Shown: one piece after another, positions 1-9,749 of the stretch
How positions within the stretch are numbered: position 1 is the first letter of the stretch
Layout: each line of letters starts with the position of its first letter
Source of the DNA: Pseudo-nitzschia pungens
Taxonomy: Eukaryota > Bacillariophyta > Bacillariophyceae > Bacillariales > Bacillariaceae
Reading direction: 5' to 3'
DNA: 64,000 nucleotides
Assembly (NCBI GenBank): GCA_037355855.1
Contig: CM074762.1
Coordinates: forward strand, 1,798,001-1,862,000
The notes under the pieces: model-generated
What the model saw: the letters and a program-made list of their open reading frames with translations, nothing else
What the model was told of the DNA's origin: nothing
Databases searched by the model: none
Translations under genes and position numbers: made by a program

Positions 1-621
1 AATGCCGCAGGATTAATGAGCAACTGAGATTACGTCGTACATTTTTCTACCAATGACAGCATCGTAAGCTCTCTGTGAGCGACGTACTGACGTCCTGAAC
101 GGACGCGCATATCGCGCATTGAGCATACTACGAGTAAGGTTTACCACTAAGACTTACTCGCACTCTCCCGCTCTCTGCCATTCGCACGAGGAAAAAAAAA
201 AAAATTGTCAGAGTTGACTACGTACGAATTTATTCACAACAATCTACTTGTAATCTTACTTCGTAATTAGGGAAGTACAACATGAAACAAAAAGAGGATG
301 ATAATTGCGCCTGATGATGTGGAGAAAAAGGGGATGGATTTTGATCGGAAACGCGACGTGCGGCTAAGACTACGTAATGTCGTACAAGTACGATTCAGCA
401 CGCTACAGCTCTACCAGCTACGAAGGCCGTCGGTCGTCCCCCACCTTTGTGTGGCAGAAGAAAGAATTTCGTTCCACATCTGCTGCTCCCCGCAAACTGC
501 ATCGGTAGAAGCAACTGCCGGCATATCCTGCAAGCTAACCTTACCGTAACAAACAGCATATCGCTTACAAGATTAAGCCTTACTGTGATCGATATCGAAC
601 ATAACAAAACAGTTGGAAAAC
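1..621. other. Intergenic, no gene recognised
   Basis: Stop-rich DNA with a 13-base A tract near 192-204 and one early copy of the TAAGGTTTAC-type intergenic motif near 135. Short open stretches on either strand lack codon-like texture or a recognisable protein. The last part is presumably the 5' leader and promoter of the NFU gene that follows; I see no definite TATA box. Confidence 0.5.
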
Positions 622-1512
622 ATGGCCCTACGATTAATTCTTGCTTTGTCCCCCCTATTTACAGAGTCGGTGTTTGGCTTCACATCGGTCCTTCCCAGCC
701 GTTCCGAGTCGAGCATTGCAAGCGCCTCGTATCGAAATACCCGATTGGCCGATATTGTCTCTCCCTTTGATGGAGGGGAATCCAGCGGTTCCACCGCCAC
801 CTCCACCAAAGAAAAGCCAGCTCTCGAGGGACCCCTCGACCTCACCTGGGAGAACGTTGAAGCTGTTCTCGATGAAATGCGACACTTTCTGATTCAGGAC
901 GGAGGAAATGTTGCCATTACCGAAATCGATGGTCCCGTTGTCCGATTGGAATTGCAAGGAGCATGTGGAACCTGTCCCTCGTCGACGCAAACCATGAAAA
1001 TGGGTCTCGGTAAGTGCGCGCTCTGGACGGTTCGATTGATTAATTCGATGGTCGATCGTTTAGAACGAACGAACGAACGAACGAACAAATGAAGGAAAGA
1101 ATGGTGTCTTTCTTGTCTCACGATTTCCCTGTGCCATTGCAATCGTTGAAACGCCGCACGACAATTGCAACCAAACCAATCCAAAACAGAACGAGGATTG
1201 AAGGAAAAGATTCCCGAAATCCAAGAGGTGATCCAGGCCATGCCAGAAGGACCACCCCTGGACGAGGAGCAAATCAACGTCGTCCTGGACGGTGTTCGGC
1301 CGTTTTTGACGGTTGCCGGTGGAAGCATCGAAATCGATCGCATCGAGGGCGAGGGGGGATTGCAGCCTACGATTTGGTTGGACATGCAGGGAGCCAGCGC
1401 GTCACTCAACTCGGTCAAGCTGGAAATTGCCCAGCGCCTGCAGCGACACTTTATGATGGCGGGGCTTCGTGTCGACTGGGTCGGAAACCATTCGAACGGA
1501 TTCAACCGATAA
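622..1512 (+). CDS. Plastid-type NFU iron-sulfur cluster scaffold, 2 exons
   Basis: Predicted 236-residue protein with exons 622-1009 and 1190-1512. The 180-bp intron (GTAAGT donor, ACAG acceptor) splits a Glu codon. It carries two tandem NifU C-terminal domains, about residues 74-135 and 150-225. The first keeps the cluster-binding CxxC (C115, C118 in GACGTCPSS); the second has ASAS at the equivalent place and cannot bind a cluster. This one-active, one-degenerate layout is that of plant plastid NFU1-3/CnfU, which pass Fe-S clusters to photosystem I and other plastid proteins. The N-terminus looks like a secretory signal followed by VFG/FTS, resembling the diatom bipartite plastid presequence with Phe at +1. 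The ATG at 622 is chosen because it yields this presequence. Function follows from family knowledge; targeting is inference. Confidence 0.88.
1063..1086. repeat. (GAAC)n microsatellite in NFU intron
   Basis: About six perfect GAAC units inside the NFU intron, between donor and acceptor. It does not disturb the splice signals and is probably a length-variable locus. Confidence 0.9.
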
Positions 1513-2055
1513 GCGGTCGTTCGCTCACTGCCGCGCTCGATTCCGATGGATTGCGCCGAGTAGATGGAAGCTTCGTGCATGTTTCCTTGTCGACACACGA
1601 AAACGCCGAAGCGGCCAGATTTCAATGAACCTTGACAATCAACATCATTCGAACAATTTTGCCAATGGAACAGAACAGGAATGCGAGATACCCTAGTAGT
1701 ATTTTCCATGCCAGAATGTGGGTTGTCGACACGACGACGATGCGTGACCAAATTTACTAGTAAACTACTATCTTGTACACATTCAGAAGTCTTCATACAT
1801 TTTTCAATTTGTACCAACATTTCAGGAGATATATCGTCAACGTGACAAAGCCATCTGCATAACTTATATTCACCAACTCTGTAGATCATGGACCTGGATT
1901 CAACCACACTTTTGTAATCTCCACATTTGCAACAAAAAGATTTTCTTCGGATCAGAGTCTAAGCGATACAACCACAAGCGGTGATTACGTGGACTACTGA
2001 GAGTTTCCTATTTGCCAATACAAGCAAGTTGGCTAGCCTATCCCACATTCATAGC
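1513..2055. other. Intergenic, no gene recognised
   Basis: 3' flank of the NFU gene. AT-rich, with no coherent protein on either strand. Confidence 0.5.
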
Positions 2056-2490
2056 TCAACATATCGCCGAGATAAATCCGATGAATGTGATTGCAGTACC
2101 ACACAACAGTCCAAACATGACCACGAGCATTCTAGGCATTGTTATGATGATACCAGCTACAAGTGACGCCTTCTCTTTTGAGTTGAAACTGATAATCAAT
2201 ATAATGAGGACCTATGCTTCGTTTGGATGATGACATATATAACTGCTTTACACTCTCATCATTTGCATAATCCCCGTCTTCGTTTACTTTTTGTTTGAAA
2301 AATCTGATGCGAAGAAGTTTGCTGGATGCATTATGACCACCACCGCCACCAGAAGCCGGCACAATAGATGCTGTCTGGATAGAACCCCCCACTACATTCA
2401 CGTTATTTTGCACACCTCCGTAAAGCAGATTTCCACCAGATCATACATCTCCAAGTACAACAGGTTGCAGTTCATGAATGAAATACTGTA
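2056..2490 (-). pseudogene. Relic of a membrane protein C-terminal region
   Basis: Read on the minus strand, the DNA gives a protein-like sequence: ELQPVVLGDV, an in-frame TGA (2441-2443), SGGNLLYGGVQNNV, a Gly-rich stretch, KLLRIRFFKQKVNEDGDYAN, then YIDYQFQLKREGVT. A one-base shift near 2163 is then needed to continue into a hydrophobic helix, VAGIIITMPRMLVVMFGLLC, and a stop near 2056. One stop plus one frameshift in otherwise protein-like text suggests a decayed gene rather than chance. An unrecognised intron could explain the shift but not the stop. I do not recognise the family; the tail could come from a transporter or channel. Confidence 0.5.
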
Positions 2491-3013
2491 TACATACCCT
2501 TCAAATAATGAGAGATCATTCATAGCAGATTTTGCATTGTTGATCGATCATAATAACAAGGACGAAGTAAGTTACATGTACGAACTACAGTAAATCTTAT
2601 TTGGGAAAAGTGCCCAGTGAAGTTCCCATCACTATTTTTTTAGTCATGATATTTGGATCATGCGTTTTTCGATTTTGACTTTTGGCCGAAATGCCGTGAC
2701 TTTGAATACGAGTAACCTTATCTCAAGCATCAACGTACGAGTACGTATTTCGTAGGTACAGACGGGTGTGATGTGCAACGATACACGATAAGATTACCCT
2801 ACGAGAGAAGATGTTCGAAGTAGTACCGTACATGGATTCATCATTCATTGGCATCATCCACCTCGATGGGAAATGAGACAACCTGACAAGGTGAGCACGC
2901 AAAATTTGGCCACTTACTGTCGCTTCCAACAACCGACTAACGTATCGCCGCGGCTGGGACTTGTCCAATGCGGAGCGTGATTGTCAAAAGGCACGAGGCA
3001 TCAGGTAGTAGCA
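2491..3013. other. Intergenic, no gene recognised
   Basis: Upstream flank of the oxygenase gene, with one GAGTAACCTTATCTC copy of the intergenic motif near 2708. No further supported feature. Confidence 0.45.
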
Positions 3014-4109
3014 ATGGCATCTTCTTCAAAGTACTTGGTTCGCAATCTCTGGAATGTGGCGCCCGTCCTCACAACGAACCTGGTGGACATTGGTCTGGTC
3101 GACGCAGCCTTTAACTCCACCCTGACGAGAGCTGCGGTCGCGGCATTCGACGAATACACCTCGATTCGCCGAGGCTCGACACTTCCTCCGTCGGCATCCA
3201 CGGTTGCCGATCCGCAGGAGCCAAAGACCCCGGCGCGAAGACGGCGACGCAATTCTTCCTCGCGATTGGAGCGCGCGGAATCCCCCACGGGTGGATTCAA
3301 GCGGCCGTTGCCGAGCCCCTTCGACGACCGCGATTCGGGGACCCTCGTGACGGACAACGATTTCTTTTTCGAGCACCAAAAAAATCGTGGATACCGACTT
3401 GCCACGGAGGCCATTGCCAATTGCAGTTGCGCCGAGCGTCTGCAAGAAGACCATCTCGTTGACGCGGTGGCCTATTATCTACAAAACGTGTGCGGAGCAA
3501 AGCCCTTGGCAGATGTGTTGCGATCCGGAACCGGAGAGCTGTCGATAGACATGTGGGCCGCGGTCCAACGAGGAAAGGTAGGTTTGACAATCCTTTTCGG
3601 AAGCATCGACATGGTGTGTTCCGAACCAACCAAAACCAAGCATTCATGGGATCTTGGATTCTCGCCGCAAGGTCCCATCTCACTATAGGCTTACTCAAAA
3701 TCGCAAAACTCTTTCATCGTCGGTACACTAGGGAGCATACCACGCCGATCACGTTCACGAGGGAGCCCTGGTATCAGGTGTGTATTATGCATCCGTACCA
3801 GCCGGGAGTGCACCGTTGGTTCTCCGGAGACCGAATGCCAGCGAGAGCATTCGAACGGAGGAGGAATTGTCGCAACAAACACACGAAACCGTCAACGACG
3901 ACCGGGTTGGGGACGTGATCATCCCCCCCACCGAGGGAAACCTCATCCTCTTTCCACCGTGGGTTGAGCACGGAGTTCCACTCGCCGAGGAACAAGAGGA
4001 AAGCATCGACAATTCTTTCATTCATCTCCCGAGGGTCTCGTTTGCTTTCAATGTAACAAGCGGGATGGTATTGGGAAACGATCCTTGGACTGTCACTCGC
4101 ATCCATTAG
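3014..4109 (+). CDS. Putative 2OG-Fe(II) oxygenase (TIGR02466-like), 2 exons
   Basis: Predicted 313-residue protein with exons 3014-3577 and 3732-4109 around a phase-0 intron of 154 bp (GTAGGT donor, CTAG acceptor). Splicing joins the first exon to GAYHADHVHEGALVSGVYYA, and exon 2 continues to GNLILFPPWVEHGV and RVSFAFN. The HxH plus SGVYY, then FPxWxxH and RxSxxFN, are the hallmarks of the TIGR02466 branch of Fe(II)/2-oxoglutarate dioxygenases, where the histidines bind iron and the arginine binds 2-oxoglutarate. The substrate of this branch is unknown. Residues about 55-105 are low-complexity and basic. The ATG at 3014 is the first in frame. Without splicing both halves would be truncated, so the intron is well supported. 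Confidence 0.78.
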
Positions 4110-4598
4110 ACGGTGTCATCGATCGAATCGATTGGTTCGGGGTCTCTATTCACGAGAATGATGCACAACGATTCCGCGACTCGCCTTCCCACTTTCTCTG
4201 TATTAGTCGGAAGAGAATAATGCTAGCCTTATTTTCTCGTTTGAATCTCCCTTTTCCCTTGCAAAACAAAGTCGCATTAGCGTTTGGATTTTGAATATAT
4301 TCTCGGATAGCAAGTAACGTTGTACGAATCATTGCAGTCCTTGCGGCTTCCGACTCTAAAGGATAGAGTGATTCATGACCGAACCAATACTCTTGCCTTT
4401 GTTCTTCCGAGTAGGTAGAGTTGTCAGAAAAGAAAAACAAGACGAGCGATACAATGTTCCCGACGTATGATATGAACTTTGCGGCACTGATAGCACATGA
4501 TCTATGGCACAATACCTGCATGCTCTGGTCGTTATTTCTACGGTGCCTGTTCGTATCCTACGAGTGGTTCGTTGCGGTGCATTTGACAAGCACCCGTG
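4110..4598. other. Gap between convergent genes; weak ORF
   Basis: Lies between the 3' ends of the oxygenase (plus) and the ADISSP-like gene (minus). A 123-codon open frame (4150-4521, minus, ATG start) occurs here. It includes a short hydrophobic stretch, but its composition is not convincingly protein-like and it may be 3' UTR sequence. Confidence 0.35.
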
Positions 4599-5684
4599 CT
4601 AGTCAAATCCCTGCCACTCGGTGTCGTCATCGCTGTCGTACCCAACCATCTTTCCCAGACAGACAACGCCGTTTCGGAGTTTGGGTGTCCCCATGTCCTT
4701 TCCCATGATGGTGGCATCGACCTGGATCGACATGATGCATTTGGGTGGCGTTTCATCCTCCGTTGTTGCGTGGTCGTCGTCGTGGTCGTCGTGGTCGTCG
4801 TGGTCGTCGTCACCGTCGTCTTCGGAACCGGACGCCATCCGATGTTGCCGCTGCGTGGGCGAGTCAGCGTCGGAATTGCACGACAGCAACTCCACGGCAA
4901 ACCGGCCGCGATAAGGCCCTCGTCGTGACGCCGACAGCGTGATTTTCAAAAAGCATTGCTCGCTCGAAGCTACTGTCGCGCATCCATCGTGCGTTTCCAT
5001 TTCGACCTCGCCCCTCAAATCACCGTCCAGAGAGTGTTCTATGATTCGAGCGGAAAACTTGCTTCTCCTCTCGCTCGTGTCACGGCAGTCACCGGGCCCG
5101 GAATTTTCGGTGGCGACATTGCTTCTCTCGCCCGGTGGATTCCACCACGAAGAACTCGGCACGGGAATCACCAAGCGGTAGCGGTGCCCGCACTTCAACA
5201 GACCCATGCGAACCACCAAATTGTCGAATTTCACCCGGTTCGAACCTTTGCCGCCGCAATGCTCGCCGCCAGAATCTCGCGAAGACGGCGGCGCATGCGG
5301 CGCATGCGACGTCGTTCCAAAGTGCAAGGCCGCCGAACCAGCTCCCGGTGTGCGGTCGTGATTGCGGTCGTGGTTCTGGTTGTCACCGTTGTCGGACGAT
5401 GATACGGTCACGCGTCCCAGAAACGGACCCAAAAAGACTCCCTGCTCCTCCTTCACAACGACGTTGTTCCCATCGCCGGCGTGATCCTTGGACAAAACTT
5501 CTTCCGTGAACGACACTACCTTTGCGCGACGTTTTATCTTGGCCGTTGGCAGCGACGGGAGCGAGGGAGAAAGTGGGCTCGGCCGGAGTGTTTCGTACTG
5601 GCCCCGTGGGTCGAAAGAACAGCCGTCGCCGTTGCTGGGTTCTCCCGCATCCTGTTTTTCGGTCGGTTCCGTCTTTTGCTCCAT
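4599..5684 (-). CDS. C20orf27/ADISSP-like (UPF0687) protein
   Basis: A 361-residue protein from the ATG at 5684. Two blocks match the animal C20orf27 (adipose-secreted signaling protein) family: VKFDNLVVRMGLLKCGHRYR in the middle, and a C-terminus with GTPKLRNGVVCLG followed by YDSDDDTEWQGFD, ending exactly as in the family (D-W-x-GFD). The first ~135 residues and the region between the blocks are disordered. A His/Asp-rich run (DDHDDHDDHDDDH) encoded by a CGT/GTC-type microsatellite at about 4770-4812 sits just before the conserved tail. There is no signal peptide, unlike the secreted role proposed in mammals; the cellular function in algae is unknown. Family membership is recalled from the conserved tail and hydrophobic core. 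Confidence 0.72.
   Translation of the reverse strand: MEQKTEPTEKQDAGEPSNGDGCSFDPRGQYETLRPSPLSPSLPSLPTAKIKRRAKVVSFTEEVLSKDHAGDGNNVVVKEEQGVFLGPFLGRVTVSSSDNGDNQNHDRNHDRTPGAGSAALHFGTTSHAPHAPPSSRDSGGEHCGGKGSNRVKFDNLVVRMGLLKCGHRYRLVIPVPSSSWWNPPGERSNVATENSGPGDCRDTSERRSKFSARIIEHSLDGDLRGEVEMETHDGCATVASSEQCFLKITLSASRRGPYRGRFAVELLSCNSDADSPTQRQHRMASGSEDDGDDDHDDHDDHDDDHATTEDETPPKCIMSIQVDATIMGKDMGTPKLRNGVVCLGKMVGYDSDDDTEWQGFD
4770..4812. repeat. GTC/CGT trinucleotide repeat in coding DNA
   Basis: Repeats of TGGTCGTCG on the plus strand encode the Asp/His run of the minus-strand ADISSP-like protein. The frame is kept, so this is a coding microsatellite likely to vary in length between strains. Confidence 0.85.
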
Positions 5685-6526
5685 GGCAGCAGGACGCAAA
5701 AAGTGTGCGGCGAGATTCTGCTAATAAATTTCTTCGTATTCTGAAATCTTCTCTCGACAGTTTGGTGAGAATCAATCGTCGTGTGTGCACTTGCGACATT
5801 CGACATACCGGTAGACCCCGATTCGAAATCAGAATGAATCAATCGACAGCAGCCTGCGGGAAAAAATCAGGCCCTTTCCAACAAATTCCAAAAGAGTTGG
5901 AACGAAAGGCAATTTTAATTACGAGGAAGAGTAAGGTTACGAGTAAACCTTACGAGTAAGATTACCGGTACTGATTTGGATGATACCATGTTTGTTGATC
6001 GTTTTAGTCATGTGGCGAATGACCAATTCAATCCCGTTTGACCATCACTGGTACTAGGATCGCTCTTCACTGCTTAGCAGGTAAGTTACCGGTAGAACTC
6101 GTACTCGGGATTGGTTCTGATTTGAATGACATTCATTCTCACATACGGTAACCTTACGTAACTTCCGGTACCAGGTAAGGTTACCTGGTCCTACTATGAC
6201 GTACGAAGTAGTATGATACAAGGAGGTATTTACGGGTAAGGTTACGGATGAGTAGGTATGTGTACCAGAATCCAGAAACCACAATACCTACGTAACCTTA
6301 CCATACGAACGGTATTCCGCGATCAAACACTGAAAAGCACCACCAATCACCCATCAAAACACGACGCAGGAAATAATGTTGTGAAGAAAACAAAAAATAA
6401 TTTATGATGAATCATGAAATCAAGCATTGATCGTTATCGATTGATCGATCGTTGATTGATGGGTTATCTTCGTCCTGATTCGATAGGAAACTCCATTGCA
6501 ACCAGAACGCACTATCGATATTCACA
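5685..6526. other. Divergent intergenic region rich in TAAGGTTAC motifs
   Basis: Separates two divergently transcribed genes, so it should hold both promoters. From about 5931 to 6300 it has the densest cluster in this part of the window of the short motif family GTAAGGTTAC/GTAACCTTAC and TACCGGTA, in both orientations and often a few bases apart (for example around 5934-5966, 6146-6192, 6236-6246 and 6290-6302). The stretch at 6415-6460 is rich in ATCGATCGAT-like sequence. No gene is seen. Confidence 0.6.
5931..6302. repeat. Cluster of TAAGGTTAC/GTAACCTTA motifs
   Basis: At least seven copies, direct and inverted, within ~370 bp: for example AGTAAGGTTACGAG, AGTAAACCTTACGAG, GGTAACCTTACG, AGGTAAGGTTACCTGG, GGTAAGGTTACGG, CGTAACCTTACC. 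Some form small perfect hairpins (CCAGGTAAGGTTACCTGG). It is not telomeric (TTAGGG in diatoms). The same motif recurs throughout the intergenic DNA of the window. Confidence 0.75.
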
Positions 6527-7891
6527 ATGGATGCGAAAGCAGCGAAACGAAGCAAAAACAGCGATGCGTTCGTCGTTCCCGAGGTGTATTTAGAGGGTCT
6601 TGCACTGGAGACGTTTGTTTTGGAGAACCTCCTGAAACGCCACCGATGCAGCCATGGCAGAACGATATATTTTCGTCGCATGAACATGATGCGGAATCGG
6701 CTGATGATGAAAGGGGATCTTGGTCAAGAAGAGAGACGAGTGACGGTAGTGGAAGATGCTCTGCGCCGCTTGGACGCCCTGCAACAAGAAATGAATCGTT
6801 ATCACCAGGAGCAGAATCGCAAGAGCGCAAGCCTCAAGCGACGGCGACAAACCGAGGAAGAAGAACGATGGGACATGCAGACATTGCTGCACAACAAAAA
6901 ATCCACGCCATCGGCAGTCCGGAAAATCTCGAACGATCTGAAAGAGTTGGTTCGTATCTGGACCGGCACCATACCCGAGCTGTTGTCCAAGATTCAGCAC
7001 GCGAGCAGGGCCCTGTTCAAAGAAGTCAGCCGGGGGTTCTTTTTGCCGTTTTGCACCGTGGCTCTGAGCGCCATGGCGAGAATACGATATTTCTTGATGG
7101 AAATCGGAGCCAAGGGTTTGGTCAAGCTGAAAGAATTGGAATTTGCGCTCTCCGACAGCACCACACAACGACGACAGCAACAGGAACAGCAACAGCAACA
7201 ACAGGGCGAACCAAAACTGCTTCTCACCGACGACGTGTACAAGCACTGCATGAACCTCTTTGTCGAAAACCAAAACGATAACGAGCGACACAAACGATCT
7301 ATGCTGCAGAGCGCATCCGATGGATCGACTAACCAGCACATGATTGTTGACCGCGGCGCCATTCTTCGAAGCTTGGGTCTCACCGAGTCCGCGTCCATCA
7401 GCACAACAAGTGCGAAGGCGGCCCCAGCAATCACCGACGATCGGGAAGAAATGGACGCTGACGATGTCGCTTCTGTCACCATGGACAAGGTGGATAGCAC
7501 AGAAAAGAAACCGGACGAATCGCAACACGGCGACTACTACACCCTCGCGACGTCAGAACTCCAAGAAGAGTCCGAGTTGGTAGACGAGGGCACCGAAACA
7601 AGTTCTGGATTGGATCCGAGTCACCACGATTCACTCGACAGTAACATGGCCCTCGTCGATCAATTCCGCAAACGGAAGAACAAGAACGAAATTCAACCTC
7701 CTTCGAACGACCGGGACAAGAAATCAAGGAAGAAAAAGAAATCCGTCACGAACGATGCCGAAACGCGAGCAGAGGAACCAAAAAAGAAAAAACGCAAATC
7801 GAAGGCTGCCAAAGAACCTGCCAAGAGTAAAACGAAGAAGAAGACAAAGAAGGACAAGGGAGGTGATTTCTTTGACGATATATTTGGTTGA
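6527..7891 (+). CDS. Nepro-like nucleolar / RNase MRP-associated protein
   Basis: A 454-residue single-exon protein. Residues about 20-230 are helical and resemble the Nepro N-terminal domain (DUF4477): an LALETFVLENLLKRHRCSH-like helix, then FRRMNMMRNRLM, then SAVRKISNDLKELVRIWTGT and a segment beginning FLPFCTVALSAMARIR. In animals Nepro is nucleolar, and fungal Rmp1, sharing this fold, is a subunit of RNase MRP, which processes pre-rRNA. Residues about 205-215 are a Gln run. The tail from about 380 is Lys-rich (several KKKKRK-like runs), suited to nucleolar import, and ends in the acidic GGDFFDDIFG seen in several family members. Assignment rests on pattern memory and is moderate. Confidence 0.6.
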   Translation: MDAKAAKRSKNSDAFVVPEVYLEGLALETFVLENLLKRHRCSHGRTIYFRRMNMMRNRLMMKGDLGQEERRVTVVEDALRRLDALQQEMNRYHQEQNRKSASLKRRRQTEEEERWDMQTLLHNKKSTPSAVRKISNDLKELVRIWTGTIPELLSKIQHASRALFKEVSRGFFLPFCTVALSAMARIRYFLMEIGAKGLVKLKELEFALSDSTTQRRQQQEQQQQQQGEPKLLLTDDVYKHCMNLFVENQNDNERHKRSMLQSASDGSTNQHMIVDRGAILRSLGLTESASISTTSAKAAPAITDDREEMDADDVASVTMDKVDSTEKKPDESQHGDYYTLATSELQEESELVDEGTETSSGLDPSHHDSLDSNMALVDQFRKRKNKNEIQPPSNDRDKKSRKKKKSVTNDAETRAEEPKKKKRKSKAAKEPAKSKTKKKTKKDKGGDFFDDIFG

Positions 7892-8382
7892 TGGCTCCTC
7901 GGGTGATTTGTATATCGGAAACAATTTGTTTTCGAACTCCTCGACCAAAACCTACGACACTGTCCCGTTTCAAACGGAACATCAACAAGAAGGCAATTCA
8001 GCGTCGAATCATTCAGATAATGCGAGAACAAATAATACTTTCAATGACAGTAATGTTATAAGAATTTATCTCGTTCGTATCCTCCATCTAATTTTGAAAC
8101 GAATTCATGGACGCAATTTACAAAATGATCCACTCCAATGGCTCTAAACTGCATCAATGCATGAAAAAACGAACCGTCCGATGCGACCAAAATGATGGCT
8201 ATTCCTAAGTGCGCCCGTTCCTGGTTTTACAGCAACATCATTCGAAAACAACTGAGTGGTTCTAAGTAGAATCAACTAGTATCTCATTGTCGAAGCCCAG
8301 CCAGATGCCCCAGTGGGCACTGATTGTTTTGTTTACATCTCATCCTCTTAATGCGACGAAGCCGTTGGTTCTCTCCTCCTTG
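7892..8382. other. Gap between convergent genes
   Basis: Shared 3' flank of the Nepro-like gene (plus) and the minus-strand gene ending at 8383. No feature beyond presumed 3' UTRs. Confidence 0.5.
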
Positions 8383-9111
8383 CTACATGAGACTTGGTGC
8401 CATCATCATGAGGCCAAGCATTCCGCAAATTGCAATGGATTCTAACACTCCCTCCGAGGAGATGACATCTTCCCATGCTTTCATCGATGGCTTGGTTTCA
8501 CGGGTAATTTGCACGGACGACGAGTTTTCTTTGCTTAGATCGGGGAGATCCATTGCTTTTAGTCCGTTGTCCATCATGACGAAATCAAAACCCACATCAT
8601 CGATAGCGATATCGTAATCAAATTCCTCATCTTCCGGAAACAGATACGATTCGGGAAATTCATCTTTCAGGCGATCGAGCTGCATGGTTAGCTCTGTTTC
8701 AAGAAACCGTTCTCTGATTATATCTGGACTTGTTCCCTCTCCGAGCGCGACACTCTGTACTCGGTGGGCATGCAGTTCTTCGATGGCGCACCAATTGACA
8801 AAATGATGAAACAGAGCAGAACCAAAGTGAGACATTGTTTCTCTTTCGAGCAAAGCGTAAATTAGCTGGCGATTTTCTGTGTGCTTACCATCCCTTACGT
8901 GCTCGAGTTCTTCGAATGAGTATTTTCCAAAGTTGTTGACGCAATCCTCGGCAAAATCGATGTTGATGTCAACCTCGCGGAACGGATTCGTTGCATCGAA
9001 AATCTTTGATGCCGTAGGCGCGTGTCGATGCGCTATAAATGCGTCGGAGGTGTCAATGCAAGCGATCGACACCAAGGCCAGAGTCAACAATCCTTCGGTT
9101 TTGTTCATCAT
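8383..9111 (-). CDS. Unknown protein, probably plastid-targeted
   Basis: A 242-residue protein starting with two Met codons (ATGATG at 9111). The first 25 residues form a signal peptide that ends in SDAFIAHR; an Ala-Phe junction after a signal peptide is the classic diatom cue for import into the plastid. The mature part is acidic and helical, with HVRDGKHTENRQLIYALLER, FHHFVNWCAIEELHAHRVQS, LETELTMQLDRLKDEFPESY and an acidic segment. A hydrophobic, Met-rich C-terminus (about 223-242: ESIAICGMLGLMMMAPSLM) could be a membrane anchor. No family is recognised. The targeting is inference from the N-terminus. Confidence 0.7.
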   Translation of the reverse strand: MMNKTEGLLTLALVSIACIDTSDAFIAHRHAPTASKIFDATNPFREVDINIDFAEDCVNNFGKYSFEELEHVRDGKHTENRQLIYALLERETMSHFGSALFHHFVNWCAIEELHAHRVQSVALGEGTSPDIIRERFLETELTMQLDRLKDEFPESYLFPEDEEFDYDIAIDDVGFDFVMMDNGLKAMDLPDLSKENSSSVQITRETKPSMKAWEDVISSEGVLESIAICGMLGLMMMAPSLM

Positions 9112-9749
9112 CTCGGTACGTGTACGGTAGTTTTTCTCTTGAATTGATTTCTATTTTTCTCGTTTTATGATCGTTAGTATCCTTTTGTTTCGTGCCTGCG
9201 ATTCTCGCAATCATTCATAATGGGATAACAATCAGAAGCTCTGGGCTTCTTTGCCGTGATGAAATCATCTGAAAAGGCCGTCTGCTTTCGAGGAATCAGT
9301 AGCCGCTATGAAAAAGCGAACTGATTTGATGGGATTTTCTCGATGCGAACAAAATAGAAGAACAACGAAATCATCGTGAATCAATGTCCAGTCGTGGGTG
9401 TTCCCATTGACATACTGTAGTACACGACTCAATGACGAAGTACCACACGGGTTGCAAGTTGCAACAGCTTCATTTTTTTTGAGATGAAAAACTGTGAAAT
9501 GCTGACAAGTAAAAAGGTTAACCTTACTACCGGAACGAGTAACTTACACCATAATATTATTTTTTCTAAAAATACATACCGGTGCACTGTTGAAAAGTTT
9601 TGATAGCTAGCGACAGTTCACTACTGCATGTCAATTTTCATACTAATAAACAACTGCTGTGATTCCAACATTGACCTGTGGTTTGTAACGACATTCTGTC
9701 TACCACTTTGTGATGGTTGCTTGTTGCTTACTTCCATGTATTAAGTTTA
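9112..9749. other. Intergenic, no gene recognised
   Basis: Upstream of the plastid-targeted unknown and downstream of the transporter. It includes AGGTTAACCTTACTACCGG and a second motif copy near 9515-9545. No coding potential seen. Confidence 0.5.

Noticed and set aside
4150..4521. 123-codon minus-strand frame in the convergent gap
   Set aside because: Composition is ambiguous and it probably lies in the 3' UTR of the upstream minus-strand gene.
5931..6302. Telomere-like or interstitial telomeric repeat
   Set aside because: The motif TAAGGTTAC differs from TTAGGG and occurs as isolated or inverted copies, not as a head-to-tail tract.
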